This document shows, one piece after another, positions 1 through 4,704 of a stretch of 5,654 bases of DNA (positions within the stretch are counted from its first letter, which is position 1; each line of letters opens with the position of its first letter). The position numbers were made by a program, and so were the translations under genes. The notes beneath the pieces are model-generated. The model searched no databases. It was not told the origin of the DNA and worked only from the letters and a program-made list of their open reading frames with translations. The DNA is from Candidatus Omnitrophota bacterium (lineage in GTDB: Bacteria > Hinthialibacterota > Hinthialibacteria > Hinthialibacterales > JAKPRU01), in contig JAKPRU010000058.1 of NCBI GenBank assembly GCA_029557025.1, positions 1 to 5,654 of the forward strand. Reading direction: 5' to 3'.

Positions 1-408
1 AATCAACTCACCGGGGAGCCGATCCGGGCAGACAGCCGCATGACCGAATTGTCCGGCGGACAGACGCGGGCGCTTCTCATCGCGGACGCTGCAATCATCT
101 GCAACACCCCCATCGTTTTGCTCGATGAGGTCGAAAATGCGGGCATCCATCGCAGCCGGGCGTTGGAACTCCTCCGGCAATACCGCAAGATATTCATCTT
201 TGTCACGCACGATCCCCGCATCGCCCTGTTGTCGGACTATCGCATCGTGATGCGCGGCGGACGGATTGTGAACGTGCTGCACACCGACGCCGAGGAACGG
301 GACTGCGGCATCCATGTCTCGCGGTTGGACGACATACTCTCACACCTGCGCGACCGCATTCGCATGGGAGAGCGCCTTTCCCTCGCCAGCCTGGAGAACC
401 TGTTATGA
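1..408 (+). CDS. ABC-type ATPase, C-terminal part (5' end outside window)
   Basis: The frame is open from base 1, so the N-terminus with the Walker A motif lies upstream; an ATG at 40 is internal. The visible 135 residues hold an ABC signature LSGGQ (bases 49-63), a Walker B strand IVLLDE ending in the catalytic Glu (112-129) and an H-loop FVTHD with the switch His at 208-210. These show an ABC nucleotide-binding domain that hydrolyses ATP. The residues after Walker B read VENAGIH, where most transporter ATPases have a PTSALD-like D-loop. After the H-loop come a short strand region (RIVMRGGRIV) and an amphipathic tail. The stop overlaps the ATG of the GTPase gene, so the two are translationally coupled. 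No permease is visible, so a transport role is not supported; a soluble ATPase working with the downstream GTPase and Fe-S protein is an inference. Family call is secure, function is not. Confidence 0.9.
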   Translation, partial: NQLTGEPIRADSRMTELSGGQTRALLIADAAIICNTPIVLLDEVENAGIHRSRALELLRQYRKIFIFVTHDPRIALLSDYRIVMRGGRIVNVLHTDAEERDCGIHVSRLDDILSHLRDRIRMGERLSLASLENLL

Positions 409-1106
409 AACTTGTCATCTGTGCCGGGCCCGCAACCACGGGTAAAACATCAGTCCTTCGTCATGCGACCCGCAAGCTGATCCAACTCGGGCATCGTCCC
501 GCGTTCCTCAAAATCGACGTGCAGTACGCCGAGGAAGACGAGCAGTTCGCGGCGGAGTTCGACATTCCCACGCGCAAGGTCTACAGCGGCGAGCTGTGCC
601 CTGATCACTGCAATGTTATGGTCCTGGGCGATGCGTTGCAGTGGGCGCGGAAGACCAACCGCGACATTCTGCTGGTCGAAACAGCCGGGTTGTGCCTCCG
701 CTGCTCGCCGTATGTGGACGGCGGGCTGGGCGTGATCGTCCTGGAATCCACCAGCGGCATGAACCTGCCGTTGAAGGTTGGTCCGATGCTCTCCCTGGCG
801 GACGTGGCGGTGGTGACCAAGATCGACCGCGTCTCGCAGGCCGAGCGCGAGGTGTTCCGCGCCCGCATCCACGATGTCGCGCCGTCCGTGCGCATCCGGG
901 AGGTCAACGCGCTGTATGGCATCGGGATCGATCCGCTGGTGGATCAGATCCTCGCTACGCCCGATGCGACGGACCACATGCTGCTGCGGGGCAATCCGCC
1001 GGTGGGCACATGCACGATCTGCGTGGGCAAGAAAGATGTCGGCTGGCAGTCGCACTTCGGCGTGGTACGGCCCCTGGAAAACCAGGTGTTCTACCGTGGG
1101 GAGTGA
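405..1106 (+). CDS. CobW/HypB/UreG-like P-loop GTPase with paired cysteines
   Basis: This is a 233-residue SIMIBI-class nucleotide-binding protein. It has Walker A GPATTGKT at residues 8-15, an ETAG motif at 92-95 like the switch II region of the HypB/UreG/CobW group, and TKID at 138-141 in place of the guanine-specifying NKxD. Members of this group use GTP hydrolysis to deliver or insert metals (Ni in hydrogenase and urease, Co or Zn for CobW/COG0523). No His-rich metal store is present. There are three cysteine pairs instead: CPDHC (65-69), CLRC (97-100) and CTIC (203-206), which could bind a metal or Fe-S cluster. The ATG overlaps the stop of the ABC ATPase (ATGA), with GGAG 8 bases upstream as ribosome binding site. 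Cytosolic, with no signal or membrane segment. It most likely acts with its neighbours in maturing or activating a metalloprotein; the substrate is unknown. Confidence 0.88.
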   Translation: MKLVICAGPATTGKTSVLRHATRKLIQLGHRPAFLKIDVQYAEEDEQFAAEFDIPTRKVYSGELCPDHCNVMVLGDALQWARKTNRDILLVETAGLCLRCSPYVDGGLGVIVLESTSGMNLPLKVGPMLSLADVAVVTKIDRVSQAEREVFRARIHDVAPSVRIREVNALYGIGIDPLVDQILATPDATDHMLLRGNPPVGTCTICVGKKDVGWQSHFGVVRPLENQVFYRGE

Positions 1107-1107
1107 C

Positions 1108-1329
1108 ATGGAACAATTCGTCTACCCGCATAATTCCGCCACAACACCGATGGACTCTCGAGTAATGGGCTTCGATCCCATTGCCGCGCGTGGGTCGCTT
1201 CGAATTACCTCTGGGCGGTTCAATACACCCGATGATGCCGGTTACACCCTGCATGTCTTGCCGGAAACCCTTGCGGGAATACGTACAATTTCCACCCGAA
1301 AACCATTTACACATATACGAGGAACTTAA
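1108..1329 (+). CDS. Doubtful small ORF in the GTPase/Fe-S gene gap
   Basis: A 73-codon frame begins with an ATG one base after the GTPase stop. GTGGGGAG lies just upstream and could serve as ribosome binding site. The frame ends two bases before the ATG of the Fe-S protein, and this packing is what a co-translated gene would show. Against it, by eye only about 45% of third codon positions are G or C, well below the flanking genes. The predicted peptide has no recognisable motif, signal or membrane segment. A simple 6-bp hairpin (1164-1169 with 1177-1182) and a motif shared with another intergenic region (1252-1269) lie inside it, which fits non-coding spacer DNA as well. I do not recognise any family. 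It may be a small operon protein or only an untranslated spacer. Confidence 0.3.
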   Translation: MEQFVYPHNSATTPMDSRVMGFDPIAARGSLRITSGRFNTPDDAGYTLHVLPETLAGIRTISTRKPFTHIRGT

Positions 1330-1331
1330 CC

Positions 1332-2060
1332 ATGACCCAACCGACACTCAACGATCTGCCGGGCCTGAACTGCGGCCTGTGCGGCTACAAAACCTGTGAA
1401 GATTTCGCCGACGAGCTTCCCCAAAACCCCGGACTGGCGAAACGCTGCCTGCACCTCTCGAAAGAGAAGATATCCGTGAACGCACCCGCAGCCGCTGTGG
1501 AGACCTATGGCACCGATTCGGGTTCGATCGATCCGGCGACCTGTGACGCCGGCTGCGGAGCGCACGTCGAACCGGCGTCTGTCAACACGCCAGACTGGAC
1601 GGACGCCCTTGGTCGGCCTTTCGATTTCTACCTCGAACATTTTCCCGAAGACCCCGGCCCGCGCGAGATCATCCTCCCGCACAATCCCATGATTACGCGC
1701 GAACTGGACATCCGCGTCGGGGACATCCTTATCGGTCGGCCTTTGGGAATGTCGTGTGGCTGCCCCATCACGCACTGCGGCGTTGTGATGGACGTCGATG
1801 CACGCACGGGCGTGATTGTCTGGTGTGTCACCGGACCGCTCCGACCACGTCAGGGCGAATATAAGGACCTGGGCTATTACATCGCGGAGGGATACGAAGG
1901 AATGATCCATCGGCCTCGTTGCGAAATCAAAATCGGTATGCGGTATTTCTTTCAGCCTCGCATGTGCATGCTCCAGTGGCGGCACAGCGGTCTGGTGAAC
2001 TACCTTAACCGTACTGCCGAGGGACTCCAGGTGCGACTGGAAGGTTTGTGGATCGGATGA
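1332..2060 (+). CDS. Cysteine-rich Fe-S protein with N-terminal Fes [4Fe-4S] domain
   Basis: This is a 242-residue soluble protein. Residues 14-39 carry C-x2-C-x4-C-x16-C (C14, C17, C22, C39) in the context LNCGLCGYKTC, the pattern of the Fes/4Fe-4S domain (PF04060) found in RnfB and in the corrinoid Fe-S protein large subunit of acetyl-CoA synthase systems. A second pair follows (C71, C75). The C-terminal part (about 95-242) has a CGCPITHC cluster at 142-149 plus C165, C197 and C212, so 12 cysteines in total. I do not recognise a named C-terminal domain. AGGAA seven bases before the ATG is a good ribosome binding site. It follows the ABC ATPase and GTPase genes and is followed by a strong terminator, so it is probably the last gene of the operon. 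Likely role is electron delivery to, or cluster assembly on, a partner metalloenzyme; this is inferred from the cluster motifs and neighbours. Confidence 0.85.
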   Translation: MTQPTLNDLPGLNCGLCGYKTCEDFADELPQNPGLAKRCLHLSKEKISVNAPAAAVETYGTDSGSIDPATCDAGCGAHVEPASVNTPDWTDALGRPFDFYLEHFPEDPGPREIILPHNPMITRELDIRVGDILIGRPLGMSCGCPITHCGVVMDVDARTGVIVWCVTGPLRPRQGEYKDLGYYIAEGYEGMIHRPRCEIKIGMRYFFQPRMCMLQWRHSGLVNYLNRTAEGLQVRLEGLWIG

Positions 2061-2112
2061 AGCCGGTTCTGCACGGAATCCGTTCAAATTCGGGGTAGGA
2101 GATCCGGTGATC

Positions 2113-2149
2113 GAAAGCCCTTGAGTTCCATGAATTCAAGGGCTTTTCT
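2113..2149 (+). terminator. Intrinsic terminator after the Fe-S protein gene
   Basis: A nearly perfect hairpin: bases 2114-2128 pair with 2132-2146 around a CAT triloop, giving 15 base pairs with a single G-T wobble (2125/2135). The 3' arm runs into TTTTCT (2144-2149). It lies about 50 bases after the Fe-S protein stop and before the kinase-family membrane gene, so it should end the upstream operon and make the next gene a separate unit. The A-run on the 5' side is short, so termination in the reverse direction would be weaker. Confidence 0.88.
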
Positions 2150-2197
2150 ATAGGAAGGTGTCTCAAGAAAACCGACCATGGCGTGGGGGTGACGGCA

Positions 2198-2773
2198 ATG
2201 GAACGGATCCGTTGGGCGCGTCGGCTGTATCATCTCTTGGGTGTGCCGATCGCGCTGGTGTATTGGTGGGGATTCGGCGAAGAGAACCGGATTGCGGCGG
2301 TTCTGGTTCTCCTTGTATTCTTCCTTGGGTCCCTGGCGCTGGACATGATGAAGTGGCGCAGCGCCTCGGTGCGACAATGGATGACAGACCGTCTTGGGGC
2401 CATTGTTGTGCCACGGGATATGGAGAATCTCAATTCCACCAGCTGGTACCTTCTGGGTTGCATTGTGACGATTGGCCTGTTCAGCGCCCCGGCGGCGGTA
2501 TGCGGGATCTTAGTACTGGCGGTGGGGGATAACGCGGCCAGCATTGTCGGACGGCTTTGGGGCAGGCATCGCATCGGCAGCAAGAGCATCGAGGGCACAG
2601 CGGCTTTCCTGATCATCGGATTCCTGGCAGGACTCCCGTTCGGATTGCCCTCGGCGGCGTTTGCCGCGGCCCTGGCCGGATCGCTGGCGGAGCTGTTCAT
2701 TGAGCGAATTGACGACAACCTGACAGTCCCTTTTTTCGCGGCACTGGGCTATCAAATGGTATCATTTCTTTGA
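2198..2773 (+). CDS. Polyprenol/dolichol/phytol kinase family membrane protein
   Basis: A 191-residue integral-membrane protein of the SEC59/COG0170 (diacylglycerol/polyprenol kinase) type. These enzymes phosphorylate a long-chain isoprenoid alcohol or related lipid with CTP or ATP, in the cytoplasmic membrane. Visible family marks are the N-terminal RRLYHLLG (residues 8-15), VGDNAASIVGRLWGRH (109-124) followed by KSIEGT (129-134), and ERIDDNLTVP (169-178) near the C-terminus. Hydrophobic stretches at about 13-26, 33-51, 83-108, 136-164 and 177-190 give five or more membrane segments. I chose the ATG at 2198 because GGGGGTG sits seven bases upstream. In-frame GTG codons at 2183 and 2189 would add five or three residues but have no suitable ribosome binding site. 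The gene follows a terminator and precedes a long gene-free stretch, so it is probably transcribed alone. The exact lipid substrate cannot be told from sequence. Confidence 0.85.
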   Translation: MERIRWARRLYHLLGVPIALVYWWGFGEENRIAAVLVLLVFFLGSLALDMMKWRSASVRQWMTDRLGAIVVPRDMENLNSTSWYLLGCIVTIGLFSAPAAVCGILVLAVGDNAASIVGRLWGRHRIGSKSIEGTAAFLIIGFLAGLPFGLPSAAFAAALAGSLAELFIERIDDNLTVPFFAALGYQMVSFL

Positions 2774-2806
2774 TTCGCGTTTCGATTTGCAGAGGTATCC
2801 GAGTTA

Positions 2807-2862
2807 CGCCGGGTTCCGGCGCGGCGGGGATGATATCTGCAATGCGCAACGATCCCCGGCGT
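2807..2862. repeat. Two adjacent GC-rich hairpins after the membrane kinase gene
   Basis: CGCCGG (2807-2812) pairs with CCGGCG (2816-2821) around a GTT loop. Immediately after, CGGGGAT (2825-2831) pairs with ATCCCCG (2852-2858), and the stem extends past one mismatch by about three pairs. The second hairpin is followed only by GAATTTCTC, not a proper T-run, so a terminator role for the membrane kinase gene is possible but weak. Confidence 0.45.
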
Positions 2863-2883
2863 GATGAATTTCTCGGGGGGGAC

Positions 2884-2912
2884 TTGACACACGAATCTTC
2901 TTATGCTACAAA
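2884..2912 (+). promoter_or_regulatory. Possible sigma-70-type promoter
   Basis: A perfect -35 consensus TTGACA (2884-2889) is followed after 17 bases by TACAAA (2907-2912), a 4-of-6 match to TATAAT. It lies in the AT-rich stretch upstream of the secreted-protein gene and in the same direction. It would give a leader of about 400 bases containing the tandem repeat and both inverted repeats. Called by eye; the -10 element is imperfect. Confidence 0.4.
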
Positions 2913-2927
2913 ACCGGCAAATAGTGG

Positions 2928-2951
2928 ATTATATGTTACATTATATGTTAC
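2928..2951. repeat. Perfect 12-bp tandem duplication
   Basis: ATTATATGTTAC occurs twice head to tail with no mismatch (2928-2939 and 2940-2951). It begins about 16 bases downstream of the candidate -10 element, a position where it could be an operator pair. It could equally be a slippage duplication. Confidence 0.7.
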
Positions 2952-3029
2952 TTTGTGATATTTCGGAGCGTTAATAAAAAATGTATGAGGCCTGTAACTA
3001 AAAAGTTGAACGGATTCATGAAATAAGAG

Positions 3030-3097
3030 GCTGATCCGGGAAATTGAGAAGCGTGAGATTCGTTGATTTTCACTTTTCAAGTAAATTCCGGATCAGC
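3030..3097. repeat. 68-base imperfect inverted repeat
   Basis: GCTGATCCGG (3030-3039) pairs perfectly with CCGGATCAGC (3088-3097). After a bulged G the stem continues with AA/TT and further partial pairing (GAGAAG with CTTTTC), leaving a short AT-rich loop. An 8-bp direct repeat AAAAGTTG lies on both sides (3001-3008 and 3101-3108), although the left copy is 21 bases away from the arm. There is no T-run after the hairpin, so it does not look like an intrinsic terminator. It could be a MITE-like remnant or an RNA structure in the leader of the next gene. Confidence 0.65.
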
Positions 3098-3138
3098 GGG
3101 AAAAGTTGTGTGCCTATTTGACGGTATATCCGCAGTCA

Positions 3139-3162
3139 GTCCGTGTATCGGTTTACGCGGAC
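3139..3162. repeat. 9-bp hairpin upstream of the secreted-protein gene
   Basis: GTCCGTGTA (3139-3147) pairs with TACGCGGAC (3154-3162) with one G-T wobble and a six-base loop. It lies about 160 bases before the secreted-protein start. No T-run follows. A leader RNA structure is possible; function is unknown. Confidence 0.45.
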
Positions 3163-3323
3163 CGGCTATGTGATAGTCCTTGTTTTCAGAGGAGTTAAGA
3201 AACATGTCCTGCCGGAAGCCTTCCTTTCCAAGATGTACGAATGTTTTGCAGAGATGGGTGTATCGAATTCCCAATCCCTTGGTTGTTCAGATCCGAGAAA
3301 CGAGATACCAAGGAGAGGACAAA

Positions 3324-4238
3324 ATGAACTTGAGAACATGTATATACACCACCTTCGCCGCAATTGTGTTGCTTGTTTCAACTGCTTTCGGTGATGCGGG
3401 GGGATCCCACCCATCTTTTGCAGAACTCTGGAAGAATGACGAGGACAAATCCCAGTCTTCCCCGGAGGTGACCGAGCGGTTTTATCGCACTCTTGTGGGA
3501 AAACCGAATTACCTGGATTTGCACGCGAATCTCAGCAAGATGACAAGGATATCTCTCGTCAAAAGTCCATGGGACAAGGATGAAGTACGGCTGCAATACA
3601 TTGAGAAGCAGGTCGGATGTTATTCCGACCAGCTGAATATCATGAAGAATAATGGGGAGACTTTCGCTGCCATGGAAGCACGTATCGCGCAATTGTTGCA
3701 GGAACAGCAATGGAAGGATGGACAGGATCTCTATGACCATCCGGAGAAGTTTTTGAATAAGGCGGCGCTCTGTTTGGTGGCTGCTCAGATCGAGTCAACG
3801 ATTCCGCTTGATCTGCTTGCGGACGAATTCGGTTTTTGTGTGCTCTCATTAACGTCATATATTAGAACATACAAGACAACATTGCCCCCTGCGCCGAGGC
3901 TTTGCGACTATCCCCTCATGTTCCTGGCCACGGAATGTTCTGAGAAGTCGGTTCCATGTCTTAAGAAAATCATTAGAACCGGAAAGGAATTTTCGAATCC
4001 GGGTGAGGCTACTCATTGGGATTTGGTGCGCCTCCAGGCGTTGATTATTCTTCGCAAGATCAACGAGCAGGAAGCAGTCGGTGAAGTACCCGAATTTACA
4101 TCGACACTTTCGGAACAGGGATTGATCGCTTTTCAGAATTATCTCAATGACCCCGTTGAAGAACCGTTGAGTGTATCGAATTATTTACCACTCCGGGGGC
4201 GGGGGCCGTTCAAGCGGTCTTTGGAGAATACAAAGTAA
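3324..4238 (+). CDS. Secreted protein of unknown family (signal peptide)
   Basis: This is a 304-residue protein that I do not recognise. The ATG at 3324 has an excellent ribosome binding site (AAGGAGAGGA, ending three bases before it). It begins a typical signal peptide: a short basic start (MNLR), a hydrophobic core at about 6-20 and a likely cut after A-F-G (21-23). The frame is open upstream to 3180, but that would bury the signal peptide, so the longer start is rejected. The mature part looks mostly helical and polar with no membrane segment, and has scattered cysteines but no CxxC or haem motif. The C-terminus is basic (GRGPFKRSLENTK). GC content (about 43-57% by line) is lower than in the flanking operon and kinase genes, which suggests transfer or relaxed constraint. 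It is probably exported to the periplasm or outside. No catalytic motif is visible. Confidence 0.8.
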   Translation: MNLRTCIYTTFAAIVLLVSTAFGDAGGSHPSFAELWKNDEDKSQSSPEVTERFYRTLVGKPNYLDLHANLSKMTRISLVKSPWDKDEVRLQYIEKQVGCYSDQLNIMKNNGETFAAMEARIAQLLQEQQWKDGQDLYDHPEKFLNKAALCLVAAQIESTIPLDLLADEFGFCVLSLTSYIRTYKTTLPPAPRLCDYPLMFLATECSEKSVPCLKKIIRTGKEFSNPGEATHWDLVRLQALIILRKINEQEAVGEVPEFTSTLSEQGLIAFQNYLNDPVEEPLSVSNYLPLRGRGPFKRSLENTK

Positions 4239-4254
4239 CAGAATTACCGGCGAC

Positions 4255-4278
4255 AGGGGCGGACAGACGTATGCCCCT
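4255..4278. repeat. Palindrome AGGGGC/GCCCCT
   Basis: AGGGGC (4255-4260) pairs with GCCCCT (4273-4278) around a 12-base loop, 17 bases after the secreted-protein stop. There is no T-run. The GCCCCTACG edge resembles REP-like intergenic palindromes that recur in many genomes; that resemblance is from memory, and only one copy is in this window. Confidence 0.45.
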
Positions 4279-4288
4279 ACGCACTCAC

Positions 4289-4372
4289 CGGCAGAATGCC
4301 GATGCCAAGTGGAGATTGTTCGGCCTGTTGAGCCGGTCTATGTTCTAACGCCCCGTTGTGGCCTGGACGGGG
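4289..4372. repeat. Cluster of three short hairpins before the sensor kinase
   Basis: Three GC-rich stems follow one another: CGGCA/TGCCG (4289-4301, GAA loop), CGGC/GCCG (4321-4335) and CCCCGT/ACGGGG (4351-4372). The last ends 11 bases before the GTG start of the kinase, so its GGGG could double as a weak, distant ribosome binding site that is masked when folded. None is followed by a T-run. They may be dispersed-repeat remnants or leader RNA structure. Confidence 0.35.
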
Positions 4373-4383
4373 AATGACTTCAG

Positions 4384-4704
4384 GTGAAACAGGAGAACCT
4401 TCCGCCGTTGCACGGTTCCGAGAATGCCCTGCATGGATTTGCGGAGCAGGCACGGGCGGAGCTGTGCGCCGATGCGACGTTTCTCTACCTGTCGGATATG
4501 GAAGAGGCCCGGACTTGCACGCTGGCCGCGAGAAGCGAGGGAGCCGAAGACCTGATTCCGGTCGGCACAATCATCCGCATTTCGGATGAGATCGAGCCGG
4601 TCTGGCGTGAGAATACAATTCTGGCGAATCAGGCCATTCCGAAGATCTTTCCGCCGGCTTCGATTCCGATTTGTGGACGGTTTTTCGCCTGGGATTGTCC
4701 CTGA
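4384..4704 (+). CDS. Sensor histidine kinase, 5' fragment (GAF domain 1), frameshifted
   Basis: A GTG at 4384 is the first start after an in-frame TGA at 4375. Only a GGGG 11 bases upstream resembles a ribosome binding site. Residues from about 15 read as the first half of a GAF sensor domain (AELCADATFLYL, then IPVGTIIRIS at about 58-67). The frame stops at 4704 after an implausible tail. From about 4686 the coding sense continues in the -1 frame as RLGLSLIPFGFLFALRRD, which looks like the second half of the same GAF domain. This piece and the next entry are therefore one broken gene. If the frameshift is real, this fragment is a 106-residue truncated product without output domains. If it is a sequencing error, the gene is intact through here. 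Confidence 0.7.
   Translation: MKQENLPPLHGSENALHGFAEQARAELCADATFLYLSDMEEARTCTLAARSEGAEDLIPVGTIIRISDEIEPVWRENTILANQAIPKIFPPASIPICGRFFAWDCP
4681..4686 (+). other. Frameshift site in the sensor kinase (T5 run)
   Basis: The bases TTTTTC at 4681-4686 follow CGG in the upstream frame. With six Ts instead of five, the frame would read CGR-FF-RLGLSLIPF and join both halves of GAF domain 1 without a break. Loss of one T, by mutation or base-calling error, is the simplest explanation. No canonical X-XXY-YYZ slippery heptamer is in the correct phase (the phase would need G-TTT-TTC), so programmed -1 frameshifting is less likely. Confidence 0.6.

Larger units (their letters stand above)
2774..3323. other. 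AT-rich, 550-base gene-poor stretch
   Basis: No convincing gene is seen here. One line-length stretch (2941-3000) is only 30% GC, against 60-68% in the GC-rich coding regions. After the membrane kinase gene come two GC-rich hairpins. Then there is a possible promoter, a perfect 12-bp tandem repeat, a six-codon reading frame (ATG at 2981, ending at the TAA 2999-3001, with CGGAG upstream), a 68-base inverted repeat and a 9-bp hairpin. The next gene begins at 3324. Open frames here have no family features. The density of symmetric elements suggests a long untranslated leader or remnants of a small mobile or repeat element. Confidence 0.6.

Noticed and set aside
450..1109. Reverse-strand frame (219 codons) opposite the GTPase
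   Set aside because: The forward gene has Walker A, ETAG and TKID motifs and a coupled start. The reverse product is His/Arg/Ala-rich shadow sequence.
1185..1250. tRNA-like stretch with TTCGAA and GGTTCAAT
   Set aside because: I tried to pair T-arm stems on both strands and they do not close. No D-arm, anticodon arm or acceptor stem was found.
1258..1289. Internal promoter before the Fe-S protein gene
   Set aside because: TACAAT at 1284-1289 is a good -10 element, but the nearest -35-like TTGCCG is 20 bases away and no better one fits 16-18 bases.
1326..2087. Long reverse-strand frame (253 codons)
   Set aside because: It lies exactly opposite the Fe-S protein gene, whose cysteine motifs and ribosome binding site are clear. 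The reverse product has no motif and is typical of GC-rich antisense frames.
2770..2958. Possible 62-codon gene after the membrane kinase gene
   Set aside because: It starts at a TTG overlapping the previous stop, has no good ribosome binding site, spans two hairpins and a promoter-like element, and ends inside the 12-bp tandem repeat.
3180..3323. Longer N-terminus for the secreted protein
   Set aside because: An earlier start would place 48 residues before a clear signal peptide. The ATG at 3324 has a near-ideal ribosome binding site.
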